In this document: one piece after another, positions 9,232-17,174 of the stretch
How the letters are laid out: each line of letters opens with the position of its first letter
How positions within the stretch are numbered: the stretch's first letter is position 1
Assembly: GCA_963827935.1 (NCBI GenBank)
Contig: CAWHCN010000004.1
Span: 1,426,001-1,490,000 of the forward strand
Source of the DNA: DATFNV01 sp963827935
Lineage (GTDB): Bacteria; Planctomycetota; Planctomycetia; Gemmatales; Gemmataceae
DNA: 64,000 nt
Reading direction: 5' to 3'
Made by a program: the position numbers and the translations under genes
Notes under the pieces: generated by a model
What the model was told of the DNA's origin: nothing
Database searches by the model: none
What the model saw: the letters and a program-made list of their open reading frames with translations, nothing else

Positions 9232-9288
9232 GGGACTTAAAATCTCTTGGGTGCAAGCCCCGTGCGGGTTCGAGTCCCGCCGCGGCCA
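9232..9288 (+). tRNA. tRNA-Leu(TAA) 3' fragment, probable attachment-site remnant
   Basis: The sequence reads as the 3' part of a leucine tRNA: anticodon loop CTTAAAA (anticodon TAA), the 3' anticodon stem, and a long class II variable arm (GGGTGCAAGCCC). It continues with T arm GCGGG-TTCGAGT-CCCGC and acceptor strand CGCGGCC plus discriminator A. The 5' acceptor strand (expected GGCCGCG), D arm and most of the 5' anticodon stem are missing upstream, so it cannot be a working tRNA. A truncated 3' half beside an integrase is the classic far-end att site. Confidence 0.8.
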
Positions 9289-9321
9289 ATGGATCAGCCC
9301 GCCCGTCTCTCGGACCAAGCG

Positions 9322-9912
9322 TCAATCCTTATCCGATAAGTCCAGATCGTCCACCAGGCTCTGCCGCACCTCGTCGGACAGGCTCCCGCTGTCGTGGCGA
9401 TACGACGCATGCCCGATCTCGAACCGCGCGGGGTGTCGGAGGTCCGCAAGACGGCGGCGGGCGGTGGCGTCGAGGTCGAACGCCAGCCAGTGGGCGGCAC
9501 CGATGGCGGCATCCTCCGGACGGCACGTAATCAGCTGAGCGGGGACGGCCAGGGAACCCAGGTGCAAGCGGATCTCGTCTCCACGCAGATCCTGCCAGGG
9601 GGAACCGGCCGTTTCTGCTTCGGACGGTTCGATGAGCAAGGCCGCCTGAAGCCGGCCGCGCCCCGGCAACAGACGATTGCAAACCGACAACTCCTCGCGG
9701 ACGCGCCGGGGATCGGCCAGCCGCGCCACGCGCAGCAACTCCTGCACGCGGAACCAGAGCGTTTGGCGGTTCTCGAAGACCATCATAACGCGGGGACCGA
9801 GACGGACCCGACGGTAGCGTTCCAGATAGCGAAGGTGGGATTCGAAGTGCTGCCGGCGCTGCCCGGCAAACTCCTCCAGGGGCAGCAGATCGTCTGGCGT
9901 GAGGGGGCGCAT
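9322..9912 (-). CDS. DUF3501 family protein
   Basis: The 196-residue product matches DUF3501: it opens MRPLTPDDLLPLEEFAGQRR, then RVRLGPRVMMVFENRQTLWFRVQELLR, a central LQAALLIEPSEAE and a C-terminal ARFEIGHASYRHDS. The start at 9912 is the first ATG in agreement with the family N-terminus. The gene lies 40 bases downstream of a two-cluster ferredoxin on the same strand, probably in one operon. DUF3501 members often sit beside Fe-S proteins in oxidative-stress or electron-transfer clusters. The biochemical role is not established. Confidence 0.8.
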   Translation of the reverse strand: MRPLTPDDLLPLEEFAGQRRQHFESHLRYLERYRRVRLGPRVMMVFENRQTLWFRVQELLRVARLADPRRVREELSVCNRLLPGRGRLQAALLIEPSEAETAGSPWQDLRGDEIRLHLGSLAVPAQLITCRPEDAAIGAAHWLAFDLDATARRRLADLRHPARFEIGHASYRHDSGSLSDEVRQSLVDDLDLSDKD

Positions 9913-9952
9913 GGATCGTCCCTGAAACGAGCCCGGAGCGTGAGCGACGGGT

Positions 9953-10345
9953 TCACGTGGCCGTCGCGGCGGGCTTCTTCGCCGCCTGTTGCTCGGCGGC
10001 CAGGTCGGCCAGCGTCTGGGCCACGGCCACCAGGCGTCCCTGGTTCTTTTCGAGGTACTCCGGCGGGCCGCCCTTGTCGGCCACGTGCACGGCAATCTCG
10101 ACCGAGGGGACCATGTCGATGGCGTCCCAGGGGCACCAGCGCTCGCACAGGGCGCAGCCGATGCAGCGTTCGAGGTCGATGTCCACGAACGATTGCACGG
10201 AGGGCAATTCCTCGCCGGGCACCTTGTAGATGCAATCGACGGGGCAGACCTCGATACAGGCCTCGCAGCCGGTACAGTTGTCGGCCCGCACGACGGCCAG
10301 TTCCTTGGGGAGTTTCTTGCGTGCCTTGCCTGCGCCCTTGGCCAT
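9953..10345 (-). CDS. 4Fe-4S ferredoxin with two cluster motifs
   Basis: The 130-residue protein has a basic N-terminus (MAKGAGKARKKLPK) followed by two CxxCxxCxxxCP cluster motifs: CTGCEACIEVCPVDCIY and CIGCALCERWCPWDAI. Each can bind a [4Fe-4S] cluster, so it is an electron carrier of the 2[4Fe-4S] type. The C-terminal 45 residues form an Ala/Lys-rich tail with a predicted helix. ATG at 10345 agrees with the family. It is upstream of the DUF3501 gene on the same strand and just downstream of a 42-bp perfect palindrome. Confidence 0.9.
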   Translation of the reverse strand: MAKGAGKARKKLPKELAVVRADNCTGCEACIEVCPVDCIYKVPGEELPSVQSFVDIDLERCIGCALCERWCPWDAIDMVPSVEIAVHVADKGGPPEYLEKNQGRLVAVAQTLADLAAEQQAAKKPAATAT

Positions 10346-10367
10346 GATGGTCCTCTTACTTCCGTTC

Positions 10368-10409
10368 AGCCGCGGTTCGCAGAACCGCGCGGTTCTGCGA
10401 ACCGCGGCT
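10368..10409. repeat. Perfect 42-bp intergenic palindrome
   Basis: Two 21-bp arms (10368-10388 and 10389-10409) are exact reverse complements with no loop. It lies between the MFS stop (10447) and the ferredoxin start (10345) on the minus strand, so it could terminate MFS transcription or be one of this genome's mobile palindromes. There is no T-run of terminator length on either side. Confidence 0.85.
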
Positions 10410-10446
10410 AAATAAATTCTAGCCGATGGCGGCGCGACGGGCCACG

Positions 10447-11924
10447 TCAAGCGGCAGGAGTCGCGGGATCGGGGCCGACAACCGGCTTGGTGGAATCGAC
10501 CCGCAGCCAAAGTAACATCGCGACGAAATAGGCGGCGGCAAAGCTGATGAGATTGATCTGATACCCGGTGGCATGAGAGGCCGCCGCCTGATCCGGGGTC
10601 AGGTGCTTCGGGTCCAGGCCCAGCCCGACAACATAGGCGGATACCGACCACTTGAGGATCACGCCAGTGAAGTAGCCGGCGGCTGCCCCGCCAAGGTTGC
10701 CCACGGTGTTCATGCACCCGGCCACAACAGCCGCATAGCGCCCGCCAATATCCTGGCACGTGGCCCAGGCCGAACCCATAGTCATGTCGTTGCAAAAGGA
10801 GGCCAGCGAGCCAATCACGAAGAACCCGAACGCATTGGGAGCCGCCAGGGAACACAGAAAGCAGAGCGCGCACAAACCATGTCCGCACAGACCAAAGAGG
10901 CGCCGTCCCCACCGGCGGTTGCCGGTACGGCGAATGAAACGGTCGGTCAGGACGCCGCCCGTCAAGCAGGCCAGCGCTCCCACAAGCAGCGGTCCACCCT
11001 TATAGAGCCAACCGAGCAGGCTCTTGGGATCGACCTGATACTGCTCTTCGAGGAAATTGAAGTAGTAGGTGATGAAAAAGTACCAGCCGTAGGAAGCACA
11101 AAAGTACATCAGGCAAAGCGATTGCAGGGTGGGGCTGGCGAACATCCTCCGCCAGGGCACACCGGTGTGGCCGTCGCCCTCGGCATGCCGTTGTTGCTCG
11201 ATCAGTTCCAGCTCCGCCGCGTTGACCGACGCCTTCTCGCGCGGCCGATTGCGGAACCACCACGCAAACAGCACGCACCACAACGTGCCGACCCCCGCGA
11301 ACGACCAGAACGCCGTGCGCCAACCCAGCAGGGGCTTGAACAGGAATTCGTCGTGTGGCGCGCTGGCGTCGATCAGCTTGCGCTGCAAGCCCTCGATCAG
11401 AAACCCGAGGATGAGTGGCGTGAGGCCGCCCATGAGCCGGCCGGAGAACCAAACCGCTCCCTGCGCGATGCCGCGCTCTTGGAACGGGAACCAGTTGTGC
11501 AGCGCCCGCGTGATATTCGGGTAGGCCCCGGCCTCGCCGACACCGAACAGGAAGCGGATCACCATCAGGGCGGTGATCCCTAGGAAAATGCCCCCGGGCA
11601 ACACCATGCCTACCAGACCGGTCAATCCAGTGAACAGCGACCACCACAGTACGATGCGAATGAGCGTCCTTCGCGGTCCAAACACATCGCCCAGCCAGCC
11701 GGTCGGGATCTCAAACGTGGCATATGACAGGGTAAAGGCCATAAACGCGAAGTTGAGGTCCTCCACGCCGTTCAGGTGGAGCGCCTCGATGAGATAGCGG
11801 GACGCGGTACCGAAGCACACCCGATCCAGATACGTGATCATCGACAGGCGCAGACAAACCCCAGCACGCCGAACCGCACGCGGGTCGGCTTCTCGTAGTG
11901 GGTCTTCACCAGGTCGGCTTGCAT
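10447..11924 (-). CDS. Major facilitator superfamily transporter (ACS-like), N-terminal frameshift
   Basis: The product, about 490 residues, has twelve predicted membrane segments and MFS signatures: MITYLDRVCFGTASRYLI (helix 1), IPTGWLGDVFGPRRTL (loop 2-3 motif A) and RFLFGVGEAGAYPN (helix 4 motif), plus LTDRFIRRTG in the second half. The motif set resembles the anion:cation symporter (ACS) group, which moves organic acids such as hexuronates. The true start is ATG at 11924 (MQADLVKTHYEKPTRVRFGV). A one-base shift near 11855 joins it to the main frame. Substrate cannot be told from sequence. Confidence 0.85.
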
Positions 11925-12033
11925 GAGGTCTCGCAGGCAGGAGAGGGTGCGATCGGCAGGGGGCGGGACACCCGCTCAATGTATCGGGCCTGCGGAGGGA
12001 GGGGAAGCAAAAAGATGGGCGGCGACCGTGCCG

Positions 12034-12429
12034 TTAGCGCCGGGGCTTCATCGCCGCCGGCCGGACACGCTCCACCTCGACCTTCGCAAGATGCAGGTCG
12101 GGTTGATTGATGGAGTAGGCCGCATCCTCGGTCGAGGCGGTCAGGGTGCCCTGGAAAAGAACGCGGTTGGGGAAGCGGGCGTTGTAGACATGGACGAGCT
12201 TGTTGCCCAGCACGTTGACGCGCATCTTGTCCCCGGGCAGAAGGGTGGTGGGCGGGCCGCGCCGGACGGCACCGCGGATCACCGTCGCCACCTGCACCAC
12301 CAGCGTCTCCTTGGTATCGTTCTTGAAGAGCAGAGTCTCCGCAAATCCTTTGGCGGGCAGCAGAAACGGCAACAACAGGGCGATCAGGATCGCTCCCTGC
12401 TTCCATTGGCCGTGGTAATGCCGCTTCAT
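12034..12429 (-). CDS. Small secreted hypothetical protein
   Basis: The 131-residue product has a basic N-terminus, a hydrophobic stretch (ILIALLLPFLLPAKGFA) and a probable signal peptidase site, so it should be exported. The mature part is rich in beta-forming residues (TLLFKNDTKETLVVQVATVI, KMRVNVLGNKLVHVY) and looks like a small beta-sandwich. No family is recognised. It has its own start 110 bases upstream of the MFS gene on the same strand and might be co-transcribed with it. Confidence 0.65.
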   Translation of the reverse strand: MKRHYHGQWKQGAILIALLLPFLLPAKGFAETLLFKNDTKETLVVQVATVIRGAVRRGPPTTLLPGDKMRVNVLGNKLVHVYNARFPNRVLFQGTLTASTEDAAYSINQPDLHLAKVEVERVRPAAMKPRR

Positions 12430-12966
12430 GGCTCACTCTCGCTCGGGCCGCACGTCGGCTGGTAATCTGTGTCGTCGTCCCAAAGCAGACGCCGCGTCCC
12501 ACAGAACTTGCGCCGCTCAAGCGCAACTCGAGCCGTAGCATACCGTGCCTTGGGGGGCGATTCAAGAGCCCGAATTTGGGTGCATTAGCGGTATCGCGGT
12601 GCGACCAAGGCTGCGTAGCCCCGGGTGGAGCACCAGCCGCCCCGGGCCGACCAGAAATACCTGTCATGGGGGGGGCTCGCCGAGGCGTGACATGAAATTC
12701 CATTGATGTATCTAACCTGTATCCTGGAGCTGAAACGAATGCGGTGCCATAACCCCATGCTGGGCTATGACTTCTGGACATTCGTTTCAGCACCCCCTCG
12801 GACACCCCCCCCGAAACGCTGGGGCAGCCCGCGGAGGAGGGCGGTGGCCGGTTACCTATGTTCATTCACCCCTCACCCCGCCGGCGCCAGTTCGTAAACT
12901 ACCCTGCATGCCGCCGCCGGGCAATCGAGCGCGGCCCCCCACCTGTTTCTCCCAGAGGTCCCATCC
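12430..12966. other. Intergenic region containing one copy of a dispersed repeat
   Basis: No convincing gene is seen in 537 bases. From about 12661 to 12750 it carries a block (CTGTCAT, a G-run, AGGCGTGACATG, CATTGATG, TAACCTGT) that recurs with few changes at about 33838-33930. The block lies about 220 bases upstream of the oxidoreductase start on the same strand. Confidence 0.6.
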
Positions 12967-14297
12967 ATGACGACTTTTCGCATCTCCCGACGCCGCGCCC
13001 TCAAGGGCGTTGCCGCCGGGCTGGCCGCTCCGTTCGTCTTCCGTGCTCATGCCGACGCCGCCCCGAGCGAGACGGTGCTGCACGCCAGCTTCGGCGCCAA
13101 CGGCATGGCCCTATCCGACATCGGCTCGCTGACGGCCAGCAAGAACCTGAAGCTGGTGGCGGTGGCCGAGGTCGATCTGGCCCGGGCCAAAGAGGTGCAG
13201 AAACGCTTCCCCGACCTGCGCGTCTACCAGGACTGGCGCGAGCTGCTCGACAAGGAGAAGCACCTGGATTCGGTCAACGTCTCCACGCCGGACCACATGC
13301 ACGGCTCCATCACGATGCGGGCCATGCAGCAGGGGCTGAATGTCTACACCCAGAAGCCGCTGACGCAGACCCTGTTCGAGGCCCGCCGCCTGACCGAGGT
13401 GGCCCGCGAGAAGAAGCTCGTCACGCAAATGGGCATCCAGATTCACTCGGCCGCGAAGCACCGCATCGTCGTCGCCACCATCCAGGCCGGGGCCATCGGC
13501 AAGGTCAAGGAAGTCTATAGCTGGAGCGGCAAGGACTGGGGCGAGGGGGAGAAGCATCATCGCCCCAACCGCACCGACAAGGTGCCGTCCAGCCTGAACT
13601 GGGAATCATGGCTGGGCGTGGCGGCGGAGCGGCCGTTCATCGGCGATCAGTACTACCACCCGGCCAACTGGCGCAGCGCCTCGATTTCGGCACCGGCACC
13701 TTCGGCGACATGGGCTGCCACATTCTCGATCCGGTCTATGGCTCGCTCGCCCTGACATCACCGACCTCGGTCCGTTCCGAAGGAGGCGGACCGAACGACG
13801 ATAGCTGGGGACTGGAGGGCGAGGTGAAATACGTCTTCCCCGGCACGAAATACACGACCGAGACGCTCAAGCTGACCTGGTATCACGGCAACCGGCGGCC
13901 TCCCGTGGACATCCAGAAGCTGATCGGCGGCCAGCTGGTCGGACAGGGCTCGATCTACATCGGGACCGAGGGGATCCTCTACTCGCTCTACGACGGCCCC
14001 GAGCAGCCGGCGCTGTTCCCGAAGGAGAAGTTCGCCGATTACAAGATTCCCAACCCGGGCGGCCGGGACCATTACCGCCAGTTCGTCGAGGCGGTGCGCG
14101 GCAACGGTGAGACGTCGGCCCCGTTCGCCTACTCCGGTCCGCTGACGGAGTCGGTGCTGCTCGGCTGCCTGGCGACCCGCTTCCCGAAGACGACCCTGGA
14201 GTGGGACGCCGCCAAGCTAAGGGTCACCAACGAGAAGAAAGCGAACCAGTACGTTCGGCGTACCAACCGCAAGGGATGGGAGGTGGAGGGAATGTAG
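12967..14297 (+). CDS. Tat-exported Gfo/Idh/MocA-family oxidoreductase (frameshifted)
   Basis: The N-terminus carries a twin-arginine signal (SRRRALKGVAAGLAAPFVF), so the enzyme is exported folded. The Rossmann domain contains LKLVAVAEVDLARAKEV, VNVSTPDHMHGSI and YTQKPLTQT, the family's conserved Lys-Pro motif. The second half has GTGTFGDMGCHI and a beta-sheet substrate domain ending near the stop. A one-base shift near 13675 splits the two halves. Such multi-copy secreted oxidoreductases in planctomycetes act on sugars or inositol-like compounds with NAD(P); the substrate here is unknown. Confidence 0.85.
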
Positions 14298-14310
14298 CGG
14301 GGTACGCGGC

Positions 14311-14600
14311 ATGCCCCCCCGCTGGGCGAACCGGCTGCGTAAGCTGCCGGGTGACTGACCCAAACCCGGTAGCTTACGCAGCCGGGTCGCCGTGCCCGTT
14401 GGGCGTCATGCCCCCCGCTGGGCGAACCGGCTGCGTAAGCTGCCGGGTGACTGACCCAAACCCGGCAGCTTACGCAGCCGGGTCGCCGCGCCCGTTGGGC
14501 GGCATGCCCTCCCCTGGGCGACCCGGCTGCGTAAGCTGCCGGGTGACTGACCCAAACCTGGCAGCTTACGCAGCCGGGTCGCCCAGGGGAGGGCGTGCCT
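14311..14600. repeat. Three tandem copies of a 95-97 bp hairpin unit
   Basis: Units begin at about 14311, 14408 and 14503. Each holds an inverted pair: GGCTGCGTAAGCTGCCGGGT, a short GACTGACCCAA loop, and the complementary arm. The three copies differ at only a few positions, suggesting recent amplification. The array lies between the convergent ends of the oxidoreductase and the PAS-protein gene. Confidence 0.85.
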
Positions 14601-14626
14601 CCCTAATACCTGGGCCTGGCACCGCG

Positions 14627-17018
14627 CTAGTTGAACGCCAACCAGTCCGGATCGCCCAGCCGTGCCGGCAGTGCTCGTCGGCCGTTTGTACCGGGTGGGA
14701 CCGCGGGCGCGGGCCATCAACGCCGAGTGATCCGGCGGCACCGCCAGCGGCAGCACGCGGACTAGGGTCATGCCGCCGATGGTCTTTCCGGAACGATCCA
14801 GCACCGGGGCGTGTTCCGTCTCCAACATGGCACTTTGCCCGATGACACTGGCCGGGGCCGGATGGGCCCGGGCCGCGCCATTGGAAAAGGCTCCGGGATC
14901 CTGCGAATCGTGCCGGGCGCTCGGATCGAGCGCCGGGAAGAGTTCCCCAGCGGTGCGGCCCAACGCCTCGGCCCGCGGTCGGCCCAGCAGCCGTTCCAGG
15001 GCCGCGTTCCACACCCGGCAGCGCCCGTCCCCGTCGTGAGCGAAGATGCCAGTGGGACTGCTGTCGATCACTCCTTCGACAAACTCCAGCGCCTGCCGCA
15101 ACTCGGCCGCGGTCCGTTGGTGATCGCCCCGCTCGGCCTGGTGCTTCTCCACCTCCTGCTGCAAGGACGCGACATGCGCGTCCTTCTCTGCAAGCGCACC
15201 CTGGAGCCGTTCGTGGACCGCCCGCGCCTCGGCCAGGTCGCGTTCCCGCTGCTCGAGTTCCTGCCGGCGGGCCTCGTCGTTTTTGTCCTTCTCGGAGAGG
15301 AGACTGAGCAATTGGTCGTGGGCCGCGCGGGTGGTCTGGAGGGCGGCCCGGTGCTCGATCAGCTCGTCCGTCAGCCGGGAGCGCGCGTCAAGGTGCATGG
15401 CGTTCTGGGCCTCGATCTCCTCGCGCCAGGCATCGCGGAGCGTCTGGGTGGCCGCCTCGATCTCCGCGGGGTTCGCCCGGCCTGCGGTGGTCAGGCGTTG
15501 CATTTCCTCGTTAAGCCGGCGCAGCTCGGCCTCGGCGTCGTATTGACGGGCCAACGCCTGGGCGGCTTCGGACTCGAACTGCGTCCGCGTCTGGGCCAGG
15601 GTCTGCGCGGTTTCTTGATGTGCCGCCGCGTGCTGTTCCGCTTCCTGCCGGGCCAGCGCCAGCGCGGCTTCGAGCTTCTGACGCCGGCTGATTTCATTGC
15701 GGAGTTTTTCCTCGGTCTCGGCGCGGGCGGAGGCGAGCGTCTCCTCGGCCCGGCGCAGCGCGGTGCCGCGTTCGTCGAGCTGCCGCTGGAGAGTGCGGCC
15801 CATCTCCTCGGCCGCTGTCCGGGCCGCAACCAGTTCCTGAAGCCGGCTCTCGGCCTCAACTCGGACGTTGCGCACGGCCTCTTCGCCCTTGGCCTCGGCC
15901 GCGGTCCATTGGTGGAAATGCTCCTCCACTTCCCGCCGGGCGTCCACCAGGGCATCGATCGTTTCCCGGTGATCGGTCACCTCGTCCAGGGCCGCCACGT
16001 GGCCCAGCACCGCACCGTCGTCGGCGAGCATCGGCGCCGACCGCATCCGCAACCAGCGCACCCGTCTCTGCTCCCCCACCACGCGGAACTCTTGGGCAAA
16101 GGGAGCCTGGCTGACCACCGCCTGGAGCCAGTCGCTAATGAGGCGGTCCCGGTCCTGGGGCTGCACGTGGCGCGACCAGCCTTCGCCGAGGCACTCGTCG
16201 GCAGTGCAAGTGCAGGCCGACTGGGCAGCCGGATTGCTGGAGACGCAGCGTCCTTCGGGATCGAGCACCAGGAGGGCTGCCGGCGTTGAGTTGGCGATGG
16301 CGCGGAAGCGGTCGGCCCGCTGGTGCAGCTCCTGCCAGGCGCGAGTACGTCCCCCGGCCTCGCGAAAGACGATCATCAGGCCCGAGGCCAGGCCAGCCGT
16401 ATCGCGCACCGGACGGATCGTCCCTTCCACCGCCGTCTCGCCGCCGTGAGGCCCGACCAGCAGCGACCCCTCGGGCAGGTCCTGGGCCGTCGCCTCAGGC
16501 AAGGCCAGGGGCTGGCGCGTTGAGCCGTGAACGACCTGGAACACCTGGTCGAGCGGCCGGCCGTGGGCCTCCGCCTCCCCCAAGCCCGTGAGGGTCCGGG
16601 CCAGCGGGTTGAGGGCCGTAACGCGCCCCTGGGTGTCGGCCGAGATCAAGGCGATGCCGCTACTGCCCAGCACGTCGTGGACGTGATCGACGGCCCGAAT
16701 CGCCTGGTGGCACTGCTGCGCCAGGTAGCCGGCGATCAGCCCGACCAGCACGAACAGCCCCAGGCGCAGGACCAGGTCTTCCTCCGGTCCAGGCGTCTGG
16801 TAATGGCCGATGCCGGCGAGGATCAGGGTCGACAGGAGCGTGGCGACGACGGCCGACCGCACCCCCCCTTGCCAGGCGCTGACCAGAACCGCGGCCATGA
16901 ACAGCCCCAGCGGCACGCGCGGGCCCAGCGACCAGAAGAAGAACGAGTTCACCGTGGCCACGGCGACAACAAAGAGCGGCAGGCGATAGTTCTGCAGGAA
17001 TTGACGGACGGCTCGCAT
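14627..17018 (-). CDS. Membrane PAS-domain protein with a long coiled coil and no kinase domain
   Basis: The N-terminus has four predicted membrane helices (about residues 13-105), like the DUF4118/KdpD-type sensor module. PAS-like domains follow at about 115-225 (GIALISADTQGRVTALNPLA) and 235-345 (AALLVLDPEGRCVSSNPAA). A coiled coil of some 300 residues (350-660) and a third PAS (GIFAHDGDGRCRVWNAALERL) come last. No HisKA/HATPase, GGDEF or methyl-accepting domain is present, so the output is unknown. The main frame reads into the hairpin array; a shift near 14690 would give a natural end in LGDPDWLAFN at 14627. Confidence 0.75.
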
Positions 17019-17092
17019 CGGACGCCTTCCTTTGCTGGGGTGCGAGTCCCTCCCGGGTTTCCCATCGGAAGGGAGGGTGAATGAACGAGAAG

Positions 17093-17098
17093 AGTATA
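17093..17098 (+). promoter_or_regulatory. Candidate -10 box upstream of the McrB-like gene
   Basis: TATAAT occurs here and again at 17171-17176, immediately before and overlapping the ATG at 17175. No good -35 hexamer is seen for either. If the second box is used, transcription would begin after 17175 and favour the internal start at 17235. Confidence 0.35.
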
Positions 17099-17174
17099 AT
17101 AGACGCGTCCGGCGTGCAAGACCGTCCGGAGGCGACGGTTGCGAATCCCCATCAATCCTACGTCCTCCGCTATA

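Larger units (their letters stand above)
1..9288. mobile_element. Right part of an integrated phage-like element bounded by a tRNA-Leu fragment
   Basis: The stretch carries, all on the + strand, an excisionase-like HTH gene, an S49 peptidase, a major capsid gene, a tape-measure-like gene and a tyrosine integrase. It ends at a 3' tRNA-Leu fragment on the same strand. A partial tRNA downstream of an integrase is what remains when an element integrates into a tRNA 3' end, so the complete tRNA should lie left of the window. No terminase, portal, tail-fibre or lysis gene is visible here; they may be absent or beyond the left edge. The left limit is not seen and the IS630 copy may be a later passenger. 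The boundary is inference; the gene content is direct. Confidence 0.6.

Noticed and set aside
9232..9288. Functional tRNA-Leu
   Set aside because: The 5' acceptor strand, D arm and 5' anticodon stem are missing; upstream bases cannot complete the cloverleaf.
14311..14600. Triple repeat considered as a CRISPR array
   Set aside because: Units are contiguous 95-97-bp hairpins without unique spacers, and no cas genes are nearby.
14201..14845. Plus-strand open frame through the hairpin array encoding a repeated CVSCRVTDPN peptide
   Set aside because: The repetition comes from the palindromic DNA repeat; there is no ribosome-binding site and the frame overlaps two better genes.
14811..16289. Long plus-strand frame opposite the PAS/coiled-coil gene
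   Set aside because: High-GC shadow frame with no domain logic; the minus strand encodes clear PAS domains and a coiled coil.
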